Counted from the stretch's first letter, positions 1-8,249 are shown. The stretch: DNA of 64,000 bases from Candidatus Competibacteraceae bacterium (GCA_016713505.1 JADJPA010000001.1:496001-560000), one strand, 5' to 3'. Translations and numbers: made by a program. The notes: generated from the letters alone by a model not told the origin.

Positions 1-540
1 GTGGCAGCTCAGGCAGCGTTGCCGGTAAACGGTGCGGCCGCGATCCCGGTTCGGGTCCAGCCCCACCTTGCCAAGCAGCGGAAAACCGCGCCCCGGTGTT
101 TCCGAATGGATCGGCAAGCCTTGCGCGAGGAAACGCGCGTAGGAGGCGATGGCGATCAGTTCGATCGAGCCGAAGGCCGGCGGAATGCCGTTGAGCGAAT
201 AGCGGAAGCACTGTTGGACCCGTTCGTCGAAGGTGTCAACCCGGTCGGTTTTCATCCGCCATGCTGGAAAGGCCACAAAAGCGGCCCAAAGCGGCGCGGC
301 GTCCCCCTTGCGGCCGGCGTCCAGATGGCAATTGGTGCATGAGAGGCGGTTGCCGGGGCCGCTGTAGCGCGAGGCCTTATTCGGCGTGTCGGTGACGATG
401 GCGTGGCCCATGCGCACCAGATCGCCGTATTTATCCTGCGGCGCGGCCTCCAGCGGCGGCGGCTGATGGTAATCAACGCCGAGGGAAGGGAATGCGGCCG
501 CCAGCAGGATGGCCGCTAGAATCCAGCGAAACGACACCAT
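1..540 (-). CDS. TsdA/SoxA-like c-type cytochrome, 3' part missing
   Basis: The reading frame opens at an ATG ending at base 540 and stays open for 180 codons to the window edge, so the C-terminus is missing. It starts with a Sec-type signal peptide (hydrophobic residues about 6-20). A first heme-binding motif CTNCH lies at residues 68-72 inside GNRLSCTNCHLDAG, a context typical of the TsdA/SoxA cytochrome family. A second motif, CLSCH, is the very last thing in the window (residues 176-180), so this is a diheme protein. The family includes periplasmic thiosulfate dehydrogenases, and the divergent sulfate/thiosulfate uptake genes and the rhodanese support a sulfur role. The exact substrate is inference, because the axial ligands and the C-terminal half cannot be judged. 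Confidence 0.85.
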   Translation of the reverse strand, partial: MVSFRWILAAILLAAAFPSLGVDYHQPPPLEAAPQDKYGDLVRMGHAIVTDTPNKASRYSGPGNRLSCTNCHLDAGRKGDAAPLWAAFVAFPAWRMKTDRVDTFDERVQQCFRYSLNGIPPAFGSIELIAIASYARFLAQGLPIHSETPGRGFPLLGKVGLDPNRDRGRTVYRQRCLSCH

Positions 541-764
541 AGATCACCTTAATTCTTGCCGCGCGGCTTGCTCGACCTAGCATTGCGGTTGCGGGCTTCG
601 TCCTTGCGTTATGCTATTTGCCCGCGTTTCCGTCGTTTTCCTCATGCTGGTCGCCGGTCTTTCGTCACGCTTCGAAAGAAGCGCACAAAAAACTGTAAGG
701 ATTTAACTAGATTATTCTAAGATTATTGGCTCATTATTGTTATAAATTTTTTCGGAGATTGCTC

Positions 765-1766
765 ATGAGGTTTTTGCGGTCGGTTCGTACTCTGCTGGCG
801 GGTGTCACCGTTCTCTGGTTGGGAGCCGCCCAAGCGGATGTCACGCTGTTGAATGTCGCCTATGATGTGACGCGGGAGTTGTACAAAGATATCAATACCG
901 CCTTCATCGAACACTGGGCGAAAACCACCGGCGAGCGGATCTCGGTCGAGCAATCCCATGGCGGGTCCAGCAAGCAAGCGCTGTCGGTGGCCTCCGGTTT
1001 GGAGGCCGACGTGGTGACCATGAATCAGGTCACCGACATCGACCTATTGGCGCGCTCCGGCGTGGTGTCGGAAGACTGGCGCAAGCGGCTCCCCTACAAC
1101 AGTGCCCCCTATACCTCCACCACGATTTTCCTGGTGCGCAAGGGCAATCCGAAAAATATCCGCGATTGGGATGACTTGGCCAAGCCGGGCGTGGCGGTGA
1201 TCGTGCCCAATCCCAAGGTGACCGGTAACGGCCGCTACACGTATCTGGCGGCTTGGGGTTATGCGGTGAAAAAAGGCGGCGATGAGGCGGCGGCGCGCGA
1301 GTTCGTGACCCGCTTGTTTCGCAACGTGCCGGTGCTGGACGGCGGCGGGCGCGGCGCCACCACCACTTTCACCCAGCGCAACATGGGCGATGTGCTGGTG
1401 ACCTTCGAAAACGAAGCGGTGCTGATCAATCGCGAGCTAGGGACCGGTCAGTTCGACGTGGTTTATCCCTCCATCAGCGTCGAGGCGGAAGCGCCGGTCG
1501 CCGTAGCGGACAAAGTGGTGGACAAGAAAGGCACCCGCAAACAGGCGCAAGCGTATCTGGAATTCCTCTATTCCCCGGCGGCTCAGGAGATCATCGCCCG
1601 CCACTTTTACCGGCCGCGGCTGGAGGCGGTGTTTCGGAAACATGCCGAGCAATTCAAGTCGCTGCAACTGTTTACCATCGATGAGGTGTTCGGGAGCTGG
1701 GCCAAGGCGCAACAAACCCATTTTGCCGACGGGGGCGTGTACGATCAGATCGTGGTGAATCGTTGA
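765..1766 (+). CDS. sbp: Sulfate/thiosulfate ABC transporter substrate-binding protein
   Basis: This 333-residue periplasmic binding protein has a signal peptide (first 24 residues ending GAAQA). The mature start DVTLLNVAYDVTRELY and the motifs QSHGGSSKQA and NPKVTGNGRYTYLAAWGYA are hallmarks of the Sbp/CysP family. It captures sulfate or thiosulfate and hands it to CysT/CysW. The ATG at 765 was chosen over an upstream in-frame TTG (726) because GGAG at 754-757 is well placed and the signal peptide then begins correctly with MRFLR. Its TGA overlaps the ATG of cysT, so the two are translationally coupled. Sbp and CysP cannot be told apart from sequence alone. Confidence 0.93.
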   Translation: MRFLRSVRTLLAGVTVLWLGAAQADVTLLNVAYDVTRELYKDINTAFIEHWAKTTGERISVEQSHGGSSKQALSVASGLEADVVTMNQVTDIDLLARSGVVSEDWRKRLPYNSAPYTSTTIFLVRKGNPKNIRDWDDLAKPGVAVIVPNPKVTGNGRYTYLAAWGYAVKKGGDEAAAREFVTRLFRNVPVLDGGGRGATTTFTQRNMGDVLVTFENEAVLINRELGTGQFDVVYPSISVEAEAPVAVADKVVDKKGTRKQAQAYLEFLYSPAAQEIIARHFYRPRLEAVFRKHAEQFKSLQLFTIDEVFGSWAKAQQTHFADGGVYDQIVVNR

Positions 1767-2599
1767 TGGCCGTGGCCAAGACGCCCCGCGTCTTGCCGGG
1801 ACTGCCGCTAACCCTGGGGTACAGTTTGTTTTATCTGGGCCTGGTCGTGCTGGTGCCGCTCAGCACGGTGTTTTTAAAATCCGCGACGCTGGATTGGGAG
1901 CAGTTCTGGGCCATCGTCAGCGCACCGCGAGTGATGGCCTCTTATCGCGTGACCTTCGGCACCGCGCTGCTGGCTGCTTCGCTCAACGGCGTGTTCGGGT
2001 TGATTTTCGCTTGGGTGCTGGTGCGCTACAGCTTTCCCGGCAAGCGGGTGGTGGACGCGCTGGTGGATTTGCCTTTCGCCTTGCCCACGGCGGTCGCCGG
2101 TATCGCGCTGACCGCCATTTACGCCGGCAACGGCTGGCTGGGCCAATGGCTGGAACCGCTGGGGGTCAAGGTGGCCTTTACCCCGTTGGGTATTCTGATC
2201 GCGCTGACCTTCATCGGCTTGCCGTTCGTGGTGCGCACGGTGCAGCCGGTGCTGGAAGAGTTGGATACCGAACTGGAGGAAGCCGCCGCCTGTCTCGGCG
2301 CGGACCGCTGGCAAACCTTCTGGCGCGTGGTGCTGCCGGTGCTGCTGCCGGCGCTGCTTACCGGCTTTGCGCTGGCCTTCGCGCGGGCGGTCGGCGAATA
2401 CGGCTCGGTCATCTTCATCGCCGGCAACGTGCCGCTGGTCTCGGAAATCACCCCGTTGCTGATCATCAGCAAGCTGGAACAATTTGATTATACCGGCGCC
2501 ACGGCCATCGCCGTGGTGATGCTGGTGGTCTCCTTTGCGTTGTTGTTCGTGATCAACGGCTTGCAAATCTGGGCCAACCGCAGCCGGGCGAGGTCTTGA
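1766..2599 (+). CDS. cysT: Sulfate/thiosulfate ABC transporter permease CysT
   Basis: This 277-residue inner-membrane permease begins at an ATG sharing one base with the sbp stop (TGATG). The protein has about six hydrophobic segments and the binding-protein-dependent permease EAA loop (residues about 170-190: EELDTELEEAAACLGADR), which docks the ATPase. PFALPTAVAGIAL and VGEYGSVIFIAGN are characteristic of CysT (CysU). It pairs with CysW downstream to form the sulfate channel. The annotation rests on family motifs and on the sbp-cysT-cysW order. Confidence 0.94.
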   Translation: MAVAKTPRVLPGLPLTLGYSLFYLGLVVLVPLSTVFLKSATLDWEQFWAIVSAPRVMASYRVTFGTALLAASLNGVFGLIFAWVLVRYSFPGKRVVDALVDLPFALPTAVAGIALTAIYAGNGWLGQWLEPLGVKVAFTPLGILIALTFIGLPFVVRTVQPVLEELDTELEEAAACLGADRWQTFWRVVLPVLLPALLTGFALAFARAVGEYGSVIFIAGNVPLVSEITPLLIISKLEQFDYTGATAIAVVMLVVSFALLFVINGLQIWANRSRARS

Positions 2600-2601
2600 C
2601 C

Positions 2602-3492
2602 GTGGGCGCCGCCGTTGCCACCCACTGGACCACCCACGCACGGCGCTTTGAGGCGAGCGCCGCCACCCGCGAACCCGCGTGGGTGAAGGGTGTGCTGCTT
2701 GCGATTGCGCTAGGGTTTTTCGCCCTGTTTCTGGTATTGCCGCTGGCGACCGTTTTCACCGAGGCGCTGCGCAGAGGTTGGAGCGTTTATCTGGCTGCGC
2801 TGGTGGAACCGGACGCGCTGTCGGCCATCGGCTTGACCTTGTTGGTCGCCGCCATCGCCGTACCTCTCAATCTGGTGTTTGGGATTTCGGTGGCCTGGGC
2901 CATCGCCAAGTTCAATTTTCCCGGCAAGCATTTGCTGGGCACCTTGATCGATTTGCCGTTTTCGGTTTCACCCGTTGTGGCCGGCTTGATTTACGTGCTG
3001 CTGTTCGGGGCGCAGGGCTGGTTTGGAGGGTGGCTGATCGCCCACGATCTGAAAATCATCTTTGCCGTGCCGGGTTTGGTGCTGGCCACCGTGTTTGTCA
3101 CTTGCCCCTTCGTCGCCCGCGAGCTGATTCCGTTGATGGAGGCGCAAGGGCGGGACAGCGAGGAATCGGCCATCGTTTTGGGCGCTTCCGGCTGGCAAAC
3201 CTTCTGGCACGTCACGTTGCCGAACATCAAATGGGGTTTGCTTTACGGGGTCATCTTGTGCAACGCCAGAGCCATGGGGGAGTTCGGCGCGGTGTCGGTG
3301 GTGTCCGGCCACATTCGCGGGCGCACCAACACCATGCCGTTGTATGTCGAGATTCTCTACAATGAATACAATTTCGCCGCCGCCTTCGCGGTGGCTTCCT
3401 TGCTGGCTTTGTTGGCCTTGCTGACGCTGGCTGTCAAAAGCTTCGTGGAATGGCAAGGCCGCCAGCAGTTGCTGGCGAGTGAGGACTCCTGA
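2602..3492 (+). CDS. cysW: Sulfate/thiosulfate ABC transporter permease CysW
   Basis: Second permease of the sulfate transporter, 296 residues, with several membrane segments and the EAA-type loop ESAIVLGASGWQTFW. IDLPFSVSPVVAGLIYVLL and ARAMGEFGAVSVVSGHIRG are CysW signatures. A GTG at 2602 is preferred because GAGG (about 2590-2593) lies 8 bases upstream. A TTG at 2596, which overlaps the cysT stop, is the alternative. The cysA ATPase gene normally next in this operon is absent: after an 87-base gap comes a rhodanese gene, so the ATPase must be supplied from elsewhere. Confidence 0.94.
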   Translation: MGAAVATHWTTHARRFEASAATREPAWVKGVLLAIALGFFALFLVLPLATVFTEALRRGWSVYLAALVEPDALSAIGLTLLVAAIAVPLNLVFGISVAWAIAKFNFPGKHLLGTLIDLPFSVSPVVAGLIYVLLFGAQGWFGGWLIAHDLKIIFAVPGLVLATVFVTCPFVARELIPLMEAQGRDSEESAIVLGASGWQTFWHVTLPNIKWGLLYGVILCNARAMGEFGAVSVVSGHIRGRTNTMPLYVEILYNEYNFAAAFAVASLLALLALLTLAVKSFVEWQGRQQLLASEDS

Positions 3493-3579
3493 AATGCGCC
3501 GGTCGCGGGCATTGGCCTCCACCTCGCTAGTTAGGCTCCCTCAGCCGATCGAAAATTACCACCGCAATCCGAACCGGAG

Positions 3580-4035
3580 ATGCAGCAGATGATGGCGCAA
3601 CGGGGGGGCGGCGTTGGCCCGCCGGGCCGGTTCCTCGGCGATATCAGTCCCACCCAGACCTGGCGGGCTTTGCAAGACCAACCGGAAGCTGTGCTGGTGG
3701 ATGTTCGCACCAACGCCGAATGGGCTTATGTCGGCGGCCCCGACCTCGCCGCTTTGGATAAATTCCTGATCTGCGTCGAGTGGCTGAGGTTTCCGACCAT
3801 GGAGCTCAATTCGCGGTTTCTTGAGGAATTACAGGATCACGGCGTAAATCCGAGCCAGGAGGTCTATTTGATTTGCCGCAGCGGCGTGCGGTCGCGGCAA
3901 GCCGCCGAACTGCTCGCCCGGCACGGTTACACCACCTATAACGTAGCGGACGGCTTCGAAGGCCAGATCGACGCCGCCGGCCATCGCGGCGTGGGCGGTT
4001 GGCGGGCCGAGGGCCTGCCTTGGCGCCAAAGTTGA
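3580..4035 (+). CDS. Rhodanese-like sulfurtransferase domain protein
   Basis: A single-domain rhodanese of 151 residues. The fold is marked by AVLVDVRTNAEW (about residues 38-49) and by the active-site loop CRSGVRS with the catalytic cysteine at about residue 107, followed by the usual helix QAAELLARHGYTTYNV. Such proteins carry persulfide sulfur between donors such as thiosulfate and thiol acceptors. Its place directly behind sbp-cysT-cysW suggests it handles sulfane sulfur brought in by that transporter, which is inference. GGAG touches the ATG at 3580, so the in-frame ATG at 3589 is an equally good start. Confidence 0.88.
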   Translation: MQQMMAQRGGGVGPPGRFLGDISPTQTWRALQDQPEAVLVDVRTNAEWAYVGGPDLAALDKFLICVEWLRFPTMELNSRFLEELQDHGVNPSQEVYLICRSGVRSRQAAELLARHGYTTYNVADGFEGQIDAAGHRGVGGWRAEGLPWRQS

Positions 4036-4064
4036 AGGGCGTGCTCGTAGAGCCATTTCCCGTT

Positions 4065-4988
4065 ATGCCTCCGGCCGCCATCACTCCTGTCAAAGCCAGC
4101 GCCTTAGCAATCGATGTGGGCGCCACCGCCGAGGACGCCTTCATCGCGGTGCTCGACGCTTGCTTGCGTCACGCCGCCGCCAACTTGCCGGCGGTGCTCG
4201 ACGGACAAATCGAAGGCGTCCATCAGATGCGGGTGGCGTTCCGGCGGCTGCGCTCCGGTCTGAAAAGTTTTCGACCGCTGGTGCCGCGCGAAGCCAGCGC
4301 TGGGTTGGTCGAGGATATCCGCTGGCTCAACGGCTTCCTGGGGCCGGCGCGCGACTGGGATGTGTTCTTGCAAGAAGGGTTGACCCCGGTGTTTAGCCGG
4401 TTCCCACGCAAGCGCGGGCTGATCTTGTTCCGCTCCAAGGCCGAAACCGTGCGCCGGACCCACCATCGCACGCTGCGGACGGCTTTGGGCGAACCCCGCT
4501 ATCGGGCGATGCTGGAACAGTTCGCCGATTGGTTGGAGCGCCGCTCGTGGCGGGACGCGATCGGCGACGAGCAACGACAACGGTTGGACAAACCGGTGCT
4601 CGCTTTCGCGACGCCGCTGCTCGAACGGGACCACCGCCGGGCGGTCAAGCGGGGAGCCGCCTTTACGGAACTCTCCGCCGAGGCGCGGCACGCCTTGCGC
4701 ATTCGCATCAAGGAACTGCGTTACGCGCTGGATTTCTTCGCCACCCTCTATCCGGCTGAAAAAGTCAAACCCTATGCGGGTACCTTGGCCAACTTACAGG
4801 ACGCCTTGGGCGTGCTGAACGATGGCGCGGTCGTCCATCGCTTGTTGGACGAGGCCGGTTTGACGGCGGCCTCCGCCGCCAGGCAAGTCATTGAGGGTTG
4901 GTACGGTTGTCGGATGGATGTTCATGAAGGGCTGTTCGCGGGGCTCTGGCAGCCGTTCGTGACGTGCGAGCGCCCCTGGAAAGATTGA
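4065..4988 (+). CDS. CHAD domain protein
   Basis: An alpha-helical CHAD protein of about 307 residues. The conserved histidine-rich pattern IEGVHQMRVAFRRLRSGLKSF (about residues 48-68) and a second basic helix HALRIRIKELRYALDFF in the C-terminal half are diagnostic. CHAD domains bind polyphosphate and often associate with polyphosphate granules or sit beside CYTH triphosphatases, but no CYTH or polyphosphate gene is visible here. The start is uncertain: ATG 4065 is used, GTG 4041 is in frame, and neither has a convincing Shine-Dalgarno. The gene follows the rhodanese closely and may be cotranscribed with it. Confidence 0.85.
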   Translation: MPPAAITPVKASALAIDVGATAEDAFIAVLDACLRHAAANLPAVLDGQIEGVHQMRVAFRRLRSGLKSFRPLVPREASAGLVEDIRWLNGFLGPARDWDVFLQEGLTPVFSRFPRKRGLILFRSKAETVRRTHHRTLRTALGEPRYRAMLEQFADWLERRSWRDAIGDEQRQRLDKPVLAFATPLLERDHRRAVKRGAAFTELSAEARHALRIRIKELRYALDFFATLYPAEKVKPYAGTLANLQDALGVLNDGAVVHRLLDEAGLTAASAARQVIEGWYGCRMDVHEGLFAGLWQPFVTCERPWKD

Positions 4989-5099
4989 TCGAGGCGTTGT
5001 TTTCGCCAGCCGCTACAATCCATAAAGCAGTCACTCCGAAAGCCCAGCCGCTTTCTCCAGTAAAATTATAACGCTCGCCGCCCGAGAGAGGATAACCAC

Positions 5100-6392
5100 G
5101 TGCCTGATCTGACCTTGACCCAGCAATTGACCGAGCTGATCGCCAGCAAGCCGGTCACGTCCACCGATCTCGAACATGCCGCCTTGTTGACGCTGGATAC
5201 CATGGCGAACGCGCTGGCCGGTCGCGCGACCGAGCCCGGTGCGATCTTGTTGCGCTGGGCCGGCGAAAGTCTGGATACCCAGCGCCAGGCGTTCTTGTTT
5301 GGAGCGCTGACTCACATTCTGGAAACCGATGACCTACACCGAGCTTCGGTGGTGCATCCTGGCTGTGTGGTGGCGCCGGCGGCCTGGTGGTTGGCGGTGC
5401 GGGAAGGCATTCGCGGCCATGCCGTGCTCAAGGCGATCTTGTGGGGTTACGAAGCGGCGATCCGCGTGGGCATGGCCGTCGGTCCGACTCATTATCGGAT
5501 TTGGCACAACACCGCAACGTGTGGCCCCTATGGCTCGGCGATGGCGGCGGCGGGGTTGTTGCAACTCGATGCGCCGGCGACAGCTCATGCCTTGGGCAAC
5601 GCCGGAGCCCAATCATCCGGGCTTTGGCAATTTATGGACACCGGGGCGATGACCAAACACCTGCACGCCGGCCGGGCGGCGGAGGCGGGCGTGCTGGCGG
5701 CGGATTTGGCGCGTTCCGGTTTCACCGGACCTTCAAGGATTCTGGAAGGCGCCAAGGGCTGGTTCGTTGCAACGTGTCCCGACGCCGATCCCGCCGCGGT
5801 GACGCGTGATCCAGCTGGCCCCTGGCAGTTGCTGCAAACCTCGATCAAGCCTTGGCCTTCTTGCCGGCATACCCATCCGGCCATCGACGCCGCGCTTGAG
5901 TTGCGCCACCGCATCGTGGTCGAGGCGATTGAACGGATCGAAGTGGAAGCGTATCCAGCGGCTTTGCAGGTTTGTGATCGCGCCGCGCCGCAGAGCGATT
6001 ATGAAGCCAAATTCTCACTGCAACATTGCGTGGCGGCGGCGCTGACCCGAGAGGCGGTGGATTTCGCGGCCTTTGCCGAACCCGCGCGCGAGGAGCTGGC
6101 GGCGCTGCGCGAGCGGGTCACCGTGCGGGTGGCCGAGCCTTACGCCACGGCTTATCCGCACGCCTGGGGCAGCGCGGTGACGGTGACGGCGCGCGATGGC
6201 GAACGGCTGACCGTGCGGCGCACTCATGCCAAAGGCGATCCCGAAGCGGCCATATCGCCGGTCGAATTGATCGCCAAGGCCCGCATGTTGATGACTTACG
6301 GCGGGGTGCGCGAACCAGATCGACTCATCGACGCCATCCTGGCGCTTTCCGACGATGCGGCGTTGCCGCATTTGCCATTGCGAGCCAACTGA
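5100..6392 (+). CDS. MmgE/PrpD family protein
   Basis: A 430-residue protein of the MmgE/PrpD fold, which includes 2-methylcitrate dehydratase, cis-aconitate decarboxylase and iminodisuccinate epimerase. Family traits are ALLTLDTMANALAG near the N-terminus, HILETDDLHRASVVHPG (about residues 76-92), GAMTKHLHAGRAAEAGVLAA (about 180-200) and the KPWPSCRHTHPAIDA segment. It starts at a GTG preceded by GAGAGAGGA (5085-5092). None of the usual prp neighbours (prpB, prpC, acnD) is here, so the substrate cannot be assigned. A link to propionate through the pccAB genes further along is speculative. Confidence 0.85.
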   Translation: MPDLTLTQQLTELIASKPVTSTDLEHAALLTLDTMANALAGRATEPGAILLRWAGESLDTQRQAFLFGALTHILETDDLHRASVVHPGCVVAPAAWWLAVREGIRGHAVLKAILWGYEAAIRVGMAVGPTHYRIWHNTATCGPYGSAMAAAGLLQLDAPATAHALGNAGAQSSGLWQFMDTGAMTKHLHAGRAAEAGVLAADLARSGFTGPSRILEGAKGWFVATCPDADPAAVTRDPAGPWQLLQTSIKPWPSCRHTHPAIDAALELRHRIVVEAIERIEVEAYPAALQVCDRAAPQSDYEAKFSLQHCVAAALTREAVDFAAFAEPAREELAALRERVTVRVAEPYATAYPHAWGSAVTVTARDGERLTVRRTHAKGDPEAAISPVELIAKARMLMTYGGVREPDRLIDAILALSDDAALPHLPLRAN

Positions 6393-6396
6393 TTTT

Positions 6397-6408
6397 GGCA
6401 ATGCAGCA
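6397..6408 (-). promoter_or_regulatory. TGC-rich operator-like element, third copy of the phasin-upstream repeat
   Basis: The plus strand reads GGCAATGCAGCA, the inverse of the dodecamer TGCTGCATTGCA found twice before the phasin gene (22785-22796, 22847-22858), with 11 of 12 bases matching. The A/T-rich flanks on either side also match in kind. It lies 4 bases after the MmgE/PrpD stop and about 115 bases before the predicted start of a small RNA. TGC-rich sites of this sort are bound by the PHA-responsive repressor PhaR in other bacteria, but assignment to PhaR here is inference. Confidence 0.35.
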
Positions 6409-6522
6409 AAATAAGCGGAAAAATTCTGCGATAACCAGTTGTTTATTCAATAAAATGTTGTTTTTTGCCGAAAAACAACGAAAACTGGTATGTTTTTTCT
6501 GATTTTTTTGCTAAGATAGCCA

Positions 6523-6611
6523 GCGTGTGACGGGCAGTTCTCTTCTCCTCAGCCTGTCGCACATCCTCCTTTGGTGGTTTTTGGCCGGACGCTCTTGTCC
6601 GGCCTTTTTTT
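6523..6611 (+). ncRNA. Candidate small RNA with two anti-Shine-Dalgarno (CUCCU) loops
   Basis: No protein frame is credible in 6393-6827. Within it, an 11-bp stem with two G-U pairs forms between 6525-6535 and 6552-6562. Its 16-base loop contains TCTTCTCCTC. A single-stranded stretch follows (6563-6582, ATCCTCCTTTGG), then a strong intrinsic terminator (6583-6611). Both unpaired stretches are complementary to the Shine-Dalgarno GGAGG. A possible -10 (TAAGAT, 6512-6517) would place the 5' end near 6523, while the -35 is poor. The layout resembles trans-acting sRNAs that mask ribosome-binding sites. The only other reading is an mRNA 3' tail of the MmgE gene. Confidence 0.45.
6583..6611 (+). terminator. 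Intrinsic terminator
   Basis: A perfect 8-bp stem GGCCGGAC / GTCCGGCC with a 6-base loop is followed at once by seven T residues. It ends the candidate small RNA and any readthrough from the MmgE/PrpD gene. Confidence 0.88.
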
Positions 6612-6770
6612 GTTTGTATGACGGCTGATCGAGCGAAAGATATCGGAAAAGGCGGCCCTACCAGCTTGGACCTTCTTGCTGCGGCGCGAACACGAACTGG
6701 CCCTGGTGGATGGGGTGTCAGCGGGAGGCGCGACCGCGCTAGAATTGATTTATCCAGAGTGATTGACGAC
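6612..6770. other. Intergenic stretch without recognisable gene
   Basis: Between the plus-strand terminator and the minus-strand terminator of yccA. A 66-codon frame on the plus strand (6618-6818) runs through the yccA terminator hairpin, has no Shine-Dalgarno and no familiar motif. I see nothing functional here. Confidence 0.5.
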
Positions 6771-6796
6771 AAAAAGCCCCGCTCGAGGCGGGGCTT
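6771..6796 (-). terminator. Intrinsic terminator of yccA
   Basis: Read on the minus strand, an 8-bp GC-rich stem (6788-6795 with 6775-6782, AGCCCCGC/GCGGGGCT) with a 5-base loop is followed by five T residues. It lies 32 bases downstream of the yccA stop codon. Confidence 0.85.
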
Positions 6797-6827
6797 CGCT
6801 GGGCTAAAAGCGCTCTAGCGAACGCTG

Positions 6828-7511
6828 TCAGTCGTCGCCGGAGAAGATGCCCAGGATTTGCAGCAGGTTGACGAACAGATTGAACAGCGTGATGTAGAGG
6901 GTGACGGTGGCCATGATGTAGTTAGTTTCACCGCCGTGGATGATATCGCTGGTCTGCCACAGGATCATGCCGGACATCAGCAGAATCACCATCGCCGAGA
7001 CGGCCAGGGACAACATCGGCAAGTGGAACAGGACGGCGCCGATGCTAGCCAGAAAGGCGACCAGCATACCCACCATCAAAAAGCCGCCCATGAAGCTGAA
7101 ATCCTTGCGGCTGACCAGCGCATAGCCGGACAGGGCCAGGAAAATCGCGCCGGTGCCGGCCAACGCGGTCATCACCAGTTGCGGGCCGTTGGGCAAGCTC
7201 AGATACAGGCTCAGGATCGGTCCCAAGGTATAACCGAGGAAACCGGTCAGCGCGAAGACCGCCGCCAAACCCCAAACGCTGTTGCGCAGTTTAGTGACGA
7301 CGAACAGCAAACCGAAATAGCCGCCCAGAGTGATCAGCCAGTGCAGCGGCGGCGCGTGGGTGACGATGGCGACGCCCGCCGTGAACGCGCTGAACAGCAG
7401 GGTCATCGACAGCAACAGGTAAGTGTTGCGCAAGACCTTATTGGTGGTCAGCGATCGTTCAGGCGCCAGCGTAACCGGTGCCTTGGCCAGTAAATCGTTT
7501 CTTTGCAGCAT
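6828..7511 (-). CDS. yccA: Bax inhibitor-1/YccA family integral membrane protein
   Basis: A 227-residue protein with seven predicted membrane helices, typical of the Bax inhibitor-1 (UPF0005) family. LRNTYLLLSMTLLFSAFTAG opens the fold, NSVWGLAAVFALTGFLGYTLGPIL lies in the middle, and the C-terminal helix pair ends LYITLFNLFVNLLQILGIFSGDD. E. coli YccA is a modulator and substrate of the FtsH membrane protease. The ATG at 7511 is preferred to a further-upstream start because GGGAGGT lies 10 bases before it, and the protein then begins MLQRNDLL as family members do. It is a single-gene unit with its own terminator. Confidence 0.92.
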   Translation of the reverse strand: MLQRNDLLAKAPVTLAPERSLTTNKVLRNTYLLLSMTLLFSAFTAGVAIVTHAPPLHWLITLGGYFGLLFVVTKLRNSVWGLAAVFALTGFLGYTLGPILSLYLSLPNGPQLVMTALAGTGAIFLALSGYALVSRKDFSFMGGFLMVGMLVAFLASIGAVLFHLPMLSLAVSAMVILLMSGMILWQTSDIIHGGETNYIMATVTLYITLFNLFVNLLQILGIFSGDD

Positions 7512-7835
7512 TGGGTTATCAACCTCCCAGGATGATCGAACTGACACTTTATGACAGGGATAAACGCGGACGGTTCCCGTTTGGAGCGGCCGGTTTCATG
7601 ATTGATTTTATATCGCTTTGTCGCCAGTTTCCCAGTTTCAATTGTCGCCTTGAGGTCGTTGCCCGTGTTTCCCCTTTTTGGCAAGGCGATAGGGTGGGGA
7701 GATTCATAGCGTTATGTTTTGCTAAAAAAACGCTTGGGCTGACCGGTGAAATAATAACCATAGCGGTAAAAAATCTGCGGAATCGCGGATTTTAATACTT
7801 TTCAAAACGTTCCGAGACTTCTTGAAACCTTGAAA
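7512..7835. other. Intergenic region between yccA and ssrA
   Basis: This 324-base gap must contain the minus-strand promoter of yccA and the 3' end signal of the tmRNA gene (terminator 7768-7793). Apart from that terminator I see no conserved element, RNA or credible frame. An open plus-strand frame crossing it (7478-7795) runs into yccA antisense and looks random. Confidence 0.5.
7768..7793 (-). terminator. Intrinsic terminator of ssrA (tmRNA)
   Basis: A 10-bp stem (7770-7779 with 7784-7793, one G-U pair) with a GAAT/ATTC loop is followed on the minus strand by six T residues. It lies about 40 bases beyond the CCA end of the tmRNA gene. The flanking A/T tracts on both sides would let it work in either direction. 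Confidence 0.75.
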
Positions 7836-8203
7836 TGGTGGAGGCGGGGGGAATCGAACCCCCGTCCGCAAATCCTCCGCCCTCGGCCCTACATGCTTAG
7901 CCTGGTCTTTGCTTTAACCGCTCGCAACCCGACCGGCAGGGCGGCGAACGGCGGTTCCGGTCAGTTTTAGCGCCTCACCCCCGGACAAGATCGGCGCGAG
8001 CTTATGTTGGGTCGACCCCTGAAGCGCCCCGAAGGGCTACGGACCTCACAAGCAAGTTCCGGTCAGAGGCTGGCGGGCGTTAGGCCGCCAGTGCGTAGCT
8101 GTCGTCGTTGGCGACTATAGTTTGCAGCCTGATTAACGAGGCGAGCTGCATCCTCGGCATGCGCCTCAGGTTTTGCAATCCACGTCGAAACCGGATCGCC
8201 CCC
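7836..8203 (-). ncRNA. ssrA: tmRNA (transfer-messenger RNA)
   Basis: The gene reads on the minus strand from GGGGGCGATCC (8203) to an encoded CCA (7836-7838). The 5' and 3' ends form a tRNA-like acceptor stem, and the 3' half carries the T-loop GGTTCGATTCC. In the middle the resume frame encodes the proteolysis tag ANDDSYALAA followed by TAA (8080-8082). This is close to the enterobacterial ANDENYALAA and normal for gammaproteobacteria. The product rescues ribosomes stalled on broken mRNA, with SmpB as partner, and smpB lies directly upstream in the same direction. Confidence 0.96.
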
Positions 8204-8249
8204 GTTAGCGCCATTATGATAGCGCGACGACCGTAAAGTTCCCAGCGAA

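Noticed and set aside
6618..6818. 66-codon plus-strand frame before yccA
   Set aside because: It passes through the yccA terminator hairpin, lacks a ribosome site and has no recognisable motif.
7836..7880. tRNA gene suggested by a T-loop (GGTTCGATTCC on the minus strand)
   Set aside because: No anticodon arm is present; it is the 3' tRNA-like part of tmRNA. I saw no separate tRNA or rRNA gene in the window.
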